Source of the DNA: Gammaproteobacteria bacterium
GTDB lineage: Bacteria; Pseudomonadota; Gammaproteobacteria; Steroidobacterales; Steroidobacteraceae
Direction: 5' to 3'
NCBI GenBank assembly: GCA_016707425.1
Contig: JADJHU010000004.1
Location: 1 to 64,000 of the forward strand
Length of the DNA stretch: 64,000 nt
Every line of letters begins with the position of its first letter. Within the stretch, counting starts at the first letter, position 1. The notes beneath the pieces were generated by a model. The model had not been told where the DNA came from. It did not search any database and was given only the letters and a program-made list of their open reading frames with translations. This document shows positions 17,854 through 26,674 of this stretch, piece after piece. The position numbers and the translations under genes were made by a program.

Positions 17854-20458
17854 TCAGAATCTCAGCGCCACGGTGAGGCCGAGCTGTCGCCTGCGCGGTG
17901 CCGTGAGCACGAAGGCCCGCGGACTATCGAAGACGCTCGGGAATCCCGGTACCGCGGTCGGGCTCGTCTGGCCACGGCTGTCGATGAAGCGCAGGATGTC
18001 CTGCGGAGTGTCGTCATCGGTGAGATTCCGCCCCCAGAGCGTGACCGCCCAGTGTGCACTCGAGGCCCGTGCGCAGATTGAGGTAGCGGCGCGGCCCGGT
18101 CTCGATCAGGTTGTCGAGCTGCGCGTACTTGGATCCTTCGTGGGTCAGCTCCCCGCCGACGAACCAGCGCAGGCCCGCGAGCGGGCGTGCATAGCGGGCA
18201 CCCACGAAGCCCTGGTGTACGGGTGCGCGGGGAAGGCGATGGCCCGCGACGCTCCCGTATTCCGTGTTGTCGAGTGCGCGCAGCTCCGCGCAACCGGCTC
18301 TCTCTGCCGGCGGGGGAAGCGGAGAGGTGGCCACGGCAGGGGCGCAGCCCAGGGGGTTGCCGAGGGGTGCGGGCCGGGAATCGAACTGGCGAAACGCCGC
18401 AGCCGGGCGGGGACTGTAGAGGTCAGCCTGGTCCTGCAGCGAGAAGGAGCCAATCCGGGCATCGGCCCACGCATAGCCGAGCGAGAACTCCAGACCGGGC
18501 GCGAGCACGGCGGCCAGCTCGAGCTCGAGACCGCGCACCTTGCTTCTGCCGATGTTGTCGACGTAGGACTTCGTCGTGACCGTCGAGCCGAAGGTCGCGA
18601 CGCTGTTCTGCGTGAGCTGCTGGTTGAACAGATCGTTGTGGTAGGCGGCAAGGCTCACGCGCACGCGATCGTTCCAGAGTCTGAATCTCGAGCCGATCTC
18701 GTAGCTCTCGACCTCTTCTTCCTCGTAGGCCACGGGGATGCCCAGCGCATTCAGCAGGGGCACGACCTGGCCGGTATTGAACCCGCCGGGCTTGTTACCC
18801 TCCGCATACGTCGCGTACAGCATCACGTTCTCCCGCGGTTTGAAGCGCAGCGAGAGCCGCGGCGTCGTGCTGCGAAACGTCCTGTGGAAGTTCTGCACCT
18901 GGTCACGCAGGAGTGCCGGCGCGAGGAAGGCGGGATTGACGTCGGGCAATAGCGCGGCGATGTTCGACTGGCCCGTGGCCTGGGCAAGGGTGGGGAACGA
19001 CGCCGTACGCTGGTCGATCCGGTCTTCGGCGCGTCGCGCATCCAGTGTGGCGGTCCAGCGTGTGCCGAGGTCGAATTCGACCGATCCGAAGAGCGCCCGG
19101 TTCTCGACGGTGCGATCCGTCAGAGGTGCCTCACCGGCCGGCACGATGCGGCCGTCCGGATAGATCTTGTCGCTGCGTGTGTCATCGTCGTACCCGCGGA
19201 ACCACCAGGCCCCCATGAGCCAGCGCAGCCGCCGGTCGCGCGGCGAGAACAGTCGCAGCTCCTGGGAGAAATCGGCACGTTCCTTGCCGTCGATGCGCAG
19301 GAAGCTCCCGCCGTTCAGATACTGGCGCAGGAAATCACCGGTTGCATCCGGGGGCAGCGCAACCGCTCCGCTCACGACCTGGGCCGGGTCGGCGAGCCGC
19401 AGCGGATCGTATCCGGCGTAGGACGTATCGAAGCCGATGCGGAGCTTCTCTTGACTCCACGCGCTCGCGGTAACCAGCTGCTGGCCACTCGCGAAATTCC
19501 AGTGGGCGGTGAGTGCCGCGCGCAGGCGATCACGGTCGACGCCGGAGAATCCAGGCGGAAAGAGGGTTGTATTGGCCGAGAAACCCAGCCGGTCGATGTC
19601 CACCGGCTCACCGCAGTAATAGCCGCGTGAGCGCGGTAGCGCGACCGCGTCGCGCAGGTGGCAGTTGTTGTAGGTGTAGTCCTGGAAGGCGAGCGCCGGC
19701 TGCCCGTCGTCGTCACGGGCCCAGGTCAGCAGCGCGTCGACCTCGAACTGCTCGTCGGATTGCCACAGGAGCTTGGCGGTCGCACTGTCGCTGCGCTCGG
19801 CGCCGAGCCGGTCCCCGGTCAGCGCATTCGTGTACTCGCCCGGGTAATCGTAATGGCGCGTCGCAAGAAGAAAGCGCAGGTTCTCCCGTGCCAGCGGTCC
19901 GGTGAGCGAGGCATCGATGTCTGTCTGTCCGTGCTCGCCCAGGCTGGCACTCGCGGCTCCCGTGAGAGTCTCCGACGGGCGCCGGGTGACGTAATTGATC
20001 GCGCCCGCGAAGGTGGAGCGGCCGAAGAGGGCGCTCTGCGGTCCACGAATCACCTCGACGCGCTCGAGATTCGCGAGCTCCGTCTGGCCGACGGAGCCTG
20101 AGAGATAGACGCCGTCGACAAAGAACGACGCGTTGGGTTCGCCGAGAATGCTCGACTGGCCCCGAATCACCGGCCGCTCGAGGTTCGTGCGGCCGAGGGA
20201 GGACGTGTAGGACAGGCCGGGTGCGAGCAGCGCGAGATCTCGGGCGTCATTCACGTGCAGCTCGCGGATCATCGAGGCTCCGAGCGCCGTCACCGACAGA
20301 GGTACGTCCTGCAGCGGCTCGCTGTATTTGCGGGCCGTGACGATGACCTCCTGCAGCACAGCACGGTCAGTCGGGACCTCTTCGGCCGCTGCAGTGGACC
20401 ACACGATTGCCGCGGACGCCGCCCAGCCGAGGAGGTACGCGGAGAAAGCTGGACGCAC
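17854..20458 (-). CDS. TonB-dependent outer-membrane receptor, frameshifted near the C-terminus
   Basis: The first frame runs 20458-18014 (814 aa): signal peptide, a TonB-box-like stretch (LQEVIVTARK), plug domain (to about residue 170) with RVEVIRGPQSALFGRSTFAGAI, then the beta-barrel. It ends wrongly at 18014. Another frame continues from about 18059 with HWAVTLWGRNLTDDD and closes at 17854 with LGLTVALRF, a normal last barrel strand ending in Phe. One base removed near 18058 joins the two. The substrate is unknown; the type is common in bacteria using complex organic ligands. Energy would come from TonB-ExbBD (6.7-9.1 kb). Confidence 0.9.
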
Positions 20459-20563
20459 TTGCGAATCCCCACGATTCTGATGGGCGGCGACCTCGCGCCG
20501 CGCGTCGACGTCCAGGCCCGAAAGGAACTTCGGGCTCTGGTCCGCAGTGAGCGCTGCGGCTGC

Positions 20564-21508
20564 TTACCCGGCGCCGAGCAGGCGTTCGAGCTCGGGCACG
20601 ACCTGGAAGAGGTCGGCGACGAGGCCGATGTCGGCCACCTCGAAGATGGGCGCCTCGCTGTCCTTGTTGACCGCCACGATGGTGCGGGCGTCCTTGATAC
20701 CGGTCAGATGCTGGATCGCACCCGAGATACCGAACGCGAGATAGAGCTCCGGCGAAATGATCTTGCCGGTCTGCCCGACCTGCAGCTCGTTGGGCGCATA
20801 CCCGGCATCGACGGCCGCTCGCGAGGCCCCGACGGCGGCACCGAGTCGGTCGGCCAGACGATAGAGGATCTCGAAATTCTCCGCTGATCCGAGGGCACGA
20901 CCACCTGAGACGACTTTACTGGCAGTCTGGAGATCCGGTCGATCCGACTTGCCGGCGGAGACGGAAACGAAACGTGTGTGCGTGGGGATCCCGGCTGCCG
21001 GAGCCGCAGACTCGACGGCTGCGTTGCCCCCTGCGGGGGCGGCTTCGAAGGAGGCGACGCGCACCGTGCCGACGATCTTGTCGGAGGTCACCTCGACGGT
21101 GACGATCGCGTTGCCGGCGTAGACTGGGCGCTTGAAGCGCCGGTCTCCGTCGACCGCCATGATGTCGGAGATCTGGGAGGTGCCGAGCAGCGCGGCCACA
21201 CGTGGCATGAGGTCACGGCCAAACGTCGTCGACGGCCCGAGCACGTGCGAATAGGGCCCGGCGAGCGCGGCGATCTGGGGGGCGAGCACGGCGGCGAGCG
21301 GTTGTGCGTTGGCGGGATTGTCAGTGTGCACGACGCGTGCGACACCCGCGAGCGTCGCGGCCTGCGCGGCCACGGGCGCTCCGTCTGCGGCAAGCACGAG
21401 AACCGTGACCTCGGCCTGCGGGATCGCACGGGCACAGGTGACGCACTTTGCGGTCGAGGGATTCAGTCTGCCGCCTGCGTGCTCGGCAATGACGAGTATG
21501 CGATTCAT
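20564..21508 (-). CDS. etfA: Electron transfer flavoprotein alpha subunit
   Basis: 314 aa. The C-terminal FAD domain shows KVVSGGRALGSAENF, GQTGKIISPELYLAFGISG and GIKDARTIVAVNKD. With EtfB it accepts electrons from acyl-CoA and other dehydrogenases and passes them to ETF-ubiquinone oxidoreductase. The start overlaps the etfB stop by one base. FadJ, encoded at 45.8-47.9 kb, belongs to the same beta-oxidation metabolism. Confidence 0.96.
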   Translation of the reverse strand: MNRILVIAEHAGGRLNPSTAKCVTCARAIPQAEVTVLVLAADGAPVAAQAATLAGVARVVHTDNPANAQPLAAVLAPQIAALAGPYSHVLGPSTTFGRDLMPRVAALLGTSQISDIMAVDGDRRFKRPVYAGNAIVTVEVTSDKIVGTVRVASFEAAPAGGNAAVESAAPAAGIPTHTRFVSVSAGKSDRPDLQTASKVVSGGRALGSAENFEILYRLADRLGAAVGASRAAVDAGYAPNELQVGQTGKIISPELYLAFGISGAIQHLTGIKDARTIVAVNKDSEAPIFEVADIGLVADLFQVVPELERLLGAG

Positions 21509-22257
21509 CAGAACAGCCCCTTTTTCTTGAGCGCTTCGACGAGTTCCTCAGTGGTCTTGACCATCACCCCTTTCGTGCGCTGCGACGGCGGACCGACCCG
21601 TACGATGCGCAGATGCTCGCGCGTGTCGGCGCCGAGGTCGGCGAGCGACAAGGTCTCGAGGGGTTTTTTCTTGGCCTTCATGATGTCGGGCAGCTTCACG
21701 TACCGCGGTTCGTTCAGGCGCAGATCAGCGGTGATCACCGCGGGCAGGTCCACATCGAGGGTCTCCAGGCCGGCATCGACCTCACGCGTCACGCGTGCCG
21801 TCGCTTCTCCGAGTTCGAGTCTGGAGGCGAATGTGACCTGTGGGCGATCCCAGAGGCTCGCCAGGAGCTGTCCGGTCTGGCCGTTGTCGTCGTCGATGGC
21901 CTGTTTGCCGAAGATCACGAGAAAGGGGTTTTCACGCTCGACGAGCTTCAGGAAAGCCCGCGCCACTCCGAGCGGTTCGATCGTGGAGTCGGTCTGCACG
22001 TGCAGAGCGCGGTCGGCTCCCATGGCGAGGGCCGTACGCAGCTGCTGCTGGGAATCTGCGGGTCCGATCGATGCCACCACGACTTCGTTCGCCTGGCCGC
22101 GCTCGCGGATGCGCAATGCCTCCTCGAGGGCGATTTCGTCGAAGGGATTGACGCTCATCTTCACGCCGTCGAGCGCGACGCCCGTACCGTCGGGTTTCAC
22201 CCGTACGCGCACGTTGTAGTCCACCACACGCTTGACGCCGACCAGAATTTTCTTCAT
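21508..22257 (-). CDS. etfB: Electron transfer flavoprotein beta subunit
   Basis: 249 aa from ATG 22257, with an AGGAGAGC site; the frame stays open upstream but the conserved protein starts at MKKILVGVKRVVDYNVRVRV. It has the AMP-binding region MGADRALHV and the recognition-loop stretch LNEPRYVKLPDIMKAKKKP near the C-terminus. It is cotranscribed with etfA (1-bp overlap). A perfect TATAAT lies about 95 bp upstream. Confidence 0.96.
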   Translation of the reverse strand: MKKILVGVKRVVDYNVRVRVKPDGTGVALDGVKMSVNPFDEIALEEALRIRERGQANEVVVASIGPADSQQQLRTALAMGADRALHVQTDSTIEPLGVARAFLKLVERENPFLVIFGKQAIDDDNGQTGQLLASLWDRPQVTFASRLELGEATARVTREVDAGLETLDVDLPAVITADLRLNEPRYVKLPDIMKAKKKPLETLSLADLGADTREHLRIVRVGPPSQRTKGVMVKTTEELVEALKKKGLF

Positions 22258-22353
22258 CGCGCAGCTCTCCTGCATCCGGCGCGGTACCGCGGAGCGCCCC
22301 CTGCGGGCCGGCGATCGGCCCGCGAGCCTTCGGGCCCGACCGGAAAGCCGGCA

Positions 22354-22359
22354 ATTATA
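22354..22359 (-). promoter_or_regulatory. -10 box of the etfBA operon
   Basis: Perfect TATAAT on the minus strand (22359-22354), 97 bp before etfB, in an otherwise GC-rich stretch. The -35 region is poor. Confidence 0.5.
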
Positions 22360-22384
22360 GCGATGCCGTGGGCCATCCGCACGG

Positions 22385-22603
22385 CTACGCGAGGGGCGCC
22401 CTCCGCGGGCGGTAGCAGTCATCCGCCGCATCGCGATACACCAGACCCGAATGACTCAGGGCCTCGAGGACGCGGTGGGTCGTCGTGCGTGGCAGCCCGA
22501 TCTCGGCGGCGACCCCAGACACCGCGGCGCCGTCACGCACGTTGAGCACCGTGCGGGCATCGAGACCACGGATGCGTGCACGGATCGCGCGTGTGGATTC
22601 CAT
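22385..22603 (-). CDS. Winged-helix DNA-binding protein, IclR N-terminal domain only
   Basis: 72 aa. Residues about 17-65 look like the winged helix-turn-helix of IclR regulators of the MhpR kind: VSGVAAEIGLPRTTTHRVL as the HTH and HSGLVYRDAADDCYRPR as the wing. The roughly 170-residue effector domain normally following is absent. The frame closes 26 bp before the etfBA -10 box. It may be a remnant of a larger regulator or a small stand-alone DNA-binding protein. It is divergent from alaA. Confidence 0.5.
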   Translation of the reverse strand: MESTRAIRARIRGLDARTVLNVRDGAAVSGVAAEIGLPRTTTHRVLEALSHSGLVYRDAADDCYRPRRAPLA

Positions 22604-22713
22604 GCCAGTGTCGGGGCGGCGGCGCGGGCCGCCTGTGCGGGCCGGATGCCCGGGTTCGAGGGCATGCGTCGTTGTCGCCGCGTGGCGGGTGCGGTATAAG
22701 CCGGCAACCGCCC

Positions 22714-23994
22714 ATGACTCCCGACGCTCACATCGTACGACCCAGCGACGGGCTGAAGAACGTCCGCTACGAGATCCGTGGCCGCCTCGCGCGCCGGGCG
22801 CACGAACTCGCGCGCCTTGGGTACGAGATCGTCTCGCTCAACATCGGCAACCCGGGGCTCTTCGGCTTCCGCACGCCCGAAACCATGCGGCTCGCCATGA
22901 TCGAGAATCTCGGCGAGAGCGAAGCCTACTGCCATCAGAAGGGCATCTTTCCAGCCCGTGAGGCGGTCGTGATGCAGCAGCAGGCGCGCGGTATCGAGGG
23001 GCTGAGTGCCGAGGAGGTCTTCATCGGCAACGGTGTGAGCGAGTTGATCGACCTCGTGCTGCGTGCACTCCTGAACGACGGCGACGAGGTGCTGGTCCCG
23101 AGCCCCGACTATCCGCTCTGGACGGCCGCGGTGAATCTCAACCGCGGGCGCGCCGTACATTACCCCTGCCGTCCCGAGAACGGTTTCGTGCCCGACCCGG
23201 AAGAGGTGGCAGCCCTCGTCACGCGGCGCACGCGCGCGATCGTCGTGATCAATCCGAACAACCCGACCGGGGCGGTGTACCCGCGGGCCGTGCTCGAGCG
23301 GCTGGCACGCCTCGCCGAGGAGCGCAGTCTGGTGGTCTTCAGCGACGAGATCTACGACCAGATCCTGTACGAGGACGCCGAATTCGTGCCGATTGCCACA
23401 CTGGCGCGCGATACGCTGTGCGCGACACTCTCGGGCCTGTCGAAGGTCTATCGAGCGTGTGGCTATCGGTGCGGCTGGGTCTCGTTCTCCGGCAAGCTGC
23501 GAACCGCTGGGGAGTATCTGAGCGGCGTCGAACTGCTCGCTTCGCTGCGATTGTGCAGCAATGTGCCCGCCCAGTGGGCCGTGCAGACCGCCCTCGGCGG
23601 CCACCAGAGCATCCGCGAGCTGACGGTGCCGGGCGGCCGGTTGTATGAATCGCGCCGTGCAATCGTCGAGCAGATCGAGGCGAGTGCCTTCCTGCGCCTG
23701 CATGCACCGCGGGGTGCCATGTATGCCTTCGTCGAGGTCGATGCCGGGAAGCTGCCCGGCTTCGATGACCAGCAGTTCGGCCTGGACCTGCTCGAGCAGA
23801 AGCACGTGCTCGTTGCGCCGGGTGTGAGCTTCAACGTGCCCTACCGCAACCACTTCCGTGTCACCAATCTGCCGGATGCCGCGACGCTCAAGCTGGTCTT
23901 CACGCGTATCGAAGAACTGCTGGCCGCCTACGCAAACGGCGCCCAGCCTGGTCAGCATGGCCGGATCGTGGAGCTCCCATCGCGCGCCGGATAG
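22714..23994 (+). CDS. alaA: Glutamate-pyruvate aminotransferase (AlaA type)
   Basis: 426 aa from ATG 22714; the open frame upstream has no similarity to the family. Fold-type I PLP aminotransferase, class I. It has SLNIGNPGLFGF near the N-terminus, the co-factor region VINPNNPTGAVYP and SDEIYDQILY, and the PLP lysine in SGLSKVYRACGYRCGW. It makes alanine from pyruvate with glutamate as donor. The end overlaps the start of the next gene by 38 bp. Confidence 0.93.
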   Translation: MTPDAHIVRPSDGLKNVRYEIRGRLARRAHELARLGYEIVSLNIGNPGLFGFRTPETMRLAMIENLGESEAYCHQKGIFPAREAVVMQQQARGIEGLSAEEVFIGNGVSELIDLVLRALLNDGDEVLVPSPDYPLWTAAVNLNRGRAVHYPCRPENGFVPDPEEVAALVTRRTRAIVVINPNNPTGAVYPRAVLERLARLAEERSLVVFSDEIYDQILYEDAEFVPIATLARDTLCATLSGLSKVYRACGYRCGWVSFSGKLRTAGEYLSGVELLASLRLCSNVPAQWAVQTALGGHQSIRELTVPGGRLYESRRAIVEQIEASAFLRLHAPRGAMYAFVEVDAGKLPGFDDQQFGLDLLEQKHVLVAPGVSFNVPYRNHFRVTNLPDAATLKLVFTRIEELLAAYANGAQPGQHGRIVELPSRAG

Positions 23995-26674
23995 CTTCCT
24001 CGAGCGTGCCGGACTCCGCGCAGACTTGACACGCCTTCCGGACGGAGTCCATCAGGCCCTCGCGGCCGGCGAGACACTCGTCGTGCCGTCGCGGCAGCGC
24101 GCGAGTGCTGTCCGCCTGGCGCACGCGCGTGCTGCGGTCTCCCGGGGCGAGCGATGCTGGCGGACGCCCCGCATCGTCACCTGGCGGGGCTGGCTCGAGG
24201 ACGTCGGCGCCACGGCCCTGGCGGCGGAGGGTCTGCGCCTTCTAAGCCCCGCCGCTGAGTGGCTGCTCTGGCGTCGAACACTCGAGGATCTCGCCGGTGA
24301 CGACACGACGCTGCGGCGCGACGCGCTCGTGGACGCACTGCAGCGCGCTGCGGATCTCGCTGCCGAGTGGAGCATCGCCTCCCGGCGGATCGCGGGTTCG
24401 CCGGGGAGCGAGGCAGCGCTGCTGGCGCGCGCCCTGACCCGCTTCCACGGGTACTGCCAGGAGCTGCGGGTGGTCGGCCGGTCGGCTCTGCTGGACCGAA
24501 TCGCGCGTGCGAGGGCGGCGTTCCCCACAGGCCAGCTCGTCGGTTTTGCCACCGTGACGGCCGGGCAGCGCAGCTGTGCGGCCGCGCGCTTTGACCTCGC
24601 GGAGCGACTCGCCCGGGAGGCCGCCCCCGGGCGCACGCACCTCCTGGCTGCAGTGGATGCCGACGATGAGCTTGCGCAGGCGGCAGCCTGGTGCCGGGCG
24701 CGGCTGGAGCGCGATCGTGCCCAGCGGTTACTGGTGGTCGTCCCGGACCTGCCCGGCCGGCGTGAGGAGGTCATGCGCTGCTTCAGGCAGACACTGGCTC
24801 CGGAGAGCGCAGGAGATCCCACCGGTCAGAGTCTCCCCGGATTGCTTGCGCTCGAAGGCGGCGAGCGCCTCGCGGCGCATCCGCTGGTCGCCTCCGCACT
24901 CGAAATCCTCGGGCTGGCTGCATACGAGATGGAATTCCAGCGCGTGAGCGCCTGGCTGCGGTCCACGCATCATGGTGACCTCACGTCGCCACAGCGCGCA
25001 CAGCTCGATCTCTGGTTGCGGAGCAGGGGGCGCAGCCGCCTCGACCTCGCGGCATTGGTGGCTGAGCTCGCTGGCGCTCCGGAATTCCTGCAACCCGCCG
25101 TGAGGCAGTTCGCGGCCGGCTGCGAGGGTGTGCTCACGGCACTCTCGGGGGCTCGTACGGGACTGGCGGGTTGGACCCGGAGGTTCCAGGTCGCACTCGA
25201 CGCTGCGCGCTGGCCGGGCGTTCGCCCACTCTCCAGTGACGAGCAACAGACTCGTGAGCGCCTCGAGCGGCTGCTGCAGGAGCTTTCCGCGCTGGTCGAT
25301 CCGGACCGCGCTCTCGGACTCGGGGAGGCGCTGGAGCTGCTGCGGGATCTGGCCGCGCGCGTGAGCTTCCAGCCCGCCAGCGGCGATCCTGCGGTCACGG
25401 TCACGGATGCGCTCTGTGATCCGGTCGTGGCGTACGACGGGATCTGGGTGATGGGCCTGCATGCCGAAGCGTGGCCGCCGTCACCGGCGCCCGATCCCTT
25501 CGTGCCGGTGGCCGTGCAGCGGGCTGCGGGCATGCCGGCCGCCAGTGTGGGCGGCCAGACCGCGCTGGCACGCCAGCTGCTCGGGCGTTACCGCTGTGCG
25601 GCGGAGGATCTCGTGGTGAGCTGGCCACGACAGCTCGAGGAGGCGTACACGCTGCCGAGCGCTCTGCTGCGGGAGATACCGGATGCGCGGCCGTTCCCGG
25701 GCGGGTATCCGCTCTTGGCGCTCGCCGGGCGCCTGCGCGCCGGCGCCCGCCGCGAGACCTTCCTCGATGAGACCGGTACCCGCTGGGATGCAGGCGTCCC
25801 GCTGCCGGCAGGTACGCGTGCCCTGGAGCTGCAGAGCCTGTGCCCTTTCCGGGCCTATGCAGAACTGCGGCTCGGCGCGGCGCCGGTGCCTGAACCGCGT
25901 CACGGGATCGACCCCAGGCTGCGCGGGCAGCTCCTGCATCGTGCACTCGAGGCGTTCTGGCGCGAGCTCGGTGATCAGGCACGGCTGCTCGCCACCGAGG
26001 AGCCGACACTCGCTGCGCATATTGAACGTTGCGTGCACGAAGCGGCCGCAGAGACCCTGGTCGATCACCTCAGGGCCGGGCAGGAGCGCCTGGCGCTGCG
26101 CGAGGCGCGGCGCGCGGCGCGCCTGCTCGTCGCGCTCTGTACCCTCGAACGGCAGCGTGCACCGTTTCGGGTGCTCGCCACCGAGCGTGCGCTCACCGTC
26201 CGCATCGGACAGGCACGGTTGAGCGTGCGCATCGACCGCATCGACGACGTTGCCGGGCTCGGCTGGGCGGTCATCGACTACAAGACGGGGCAGCCCGGAC
26301 CTCGTGAGTGGCGCGGCGAGCGGCCGACCCACCCGCAGTTACTCGCCTACCGCCAGGCTGTGGGTGACGGAGTGCGCCTGCTCGCCATGGCCTGCATCGG
26401 CCGGGAGGAGGTCGCCTTCCGGGGCATTGGCCAGGACGGCGCAGGAATGCGCGGCATCGAAACCGCGGATACGGTGGCGGCCGGGGCGGAACAATCGTGG
26501 TTCGAGATCACCCGGGAGTGGTCGCTTGTGCTCGCGCGGCTGGCGGATGCCTTCCTGGCGGGCGAAGCGCAGGTCGATCCGGCGCACCGCGCCTGCGACC
26601 ATTGTCACCTGCATGCCTTCTGCCGCATCCGGCGGACCGCCATGACCGAGGAGGAAGCCTCAGGCGATGAGTGA
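23957..26674 (+). CDS. AddB-like PD-(D/E)XK nuclease (probable DNA-repair protein)
   Basis: 905 aa from ATG 23957, chosen as the first in-frame ATG that avoids a long overlap with alaA. The C-terminal RecB-type nuclease domain is complete: VRIDRIDD and AVIDYKTGQ (residues about 757-778) give the D-x-K core. Cysteines in LCPFRAYAEL and in CDHCHLHAFC (about residues 880-889) match the iron-sulfur staple of AddB-type nucleases. The N-terminal part resembles an inactive helicase scaffold. It overlaps the helicase gene by 8 bp, so the two likely form one break-processing complex, separate from RecBCD. Confidence 0.83.
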   Translation: MAGSWSSHRAPDSFLERAGLRADLTRLPDGVHQALAAGETLVVPSRQRASAVRLAHARAAVSRGERCWRTPRIVTWRGWLEDVGATALAAEGLRLLSPAAEWLLWRRTLEDLAGDDTTLRRDALVDALQRAADLAAEWSIASRRIAGSPGSEAALLARALTRFHGYCQELRVVGRSALLDRIARARAAFPTGQLVGFATVTAGQRSCAAARFDLAERLAREAAPGRTHLLAAVDADDELAQAAAWCRARLERDRAQRLLVVVPDLPGRREEVMRCFRQTLAPESAGDPTGQSLPGLLALEGGERLAAHPLVASALEILGLAAYEMEFQRVSAWLRSTHHGDLTSPQRAQLDLWLRSRGRSRLDLAALVAELAGAPEFLQPAVRQFAAGCEGVLTALSGARTGLAGWTRRFQVALDAARWPGVRPLSSDEQQTRERLERLLQELSALVDPDRALGLGEALELLRDLAARVSFQPASGDPAVTVTDALCDPVVAYDGIWVMGLHAEAWPPSPAPDPFVPVAVQRAAGMPAASVGGQTALARQLLGRYRCAAEDLVVSWPRQLEEAYTLPSALLREIPDARPFPGGYPLLALAGRLRAGARRETFLDETGTRWDAGVPLPAGTRALELQSLCPFRAYAELRLGAAPVPEPRHGIDPRLRGQLLHRALEAFWRELGDQARLLATEEPTLAAHIERCVHEAAAETLVDHLRAGQERLALREARRAARLLVALCTLERQRAPFRVLATERALTVRIGQARLSVRIDRIDDVAGLGWAVIDYKTGQPGPREWRGERPTHPQLLAYRQAVGDGVRLLAMACIGREEVAFRGIGQDGAGMRGIETADTVAAGAEQSWFEITREWSLVLARLADAFLAGEAQVDPAHRACDHCHLHAFCRIRRTAMTEEEASGDE

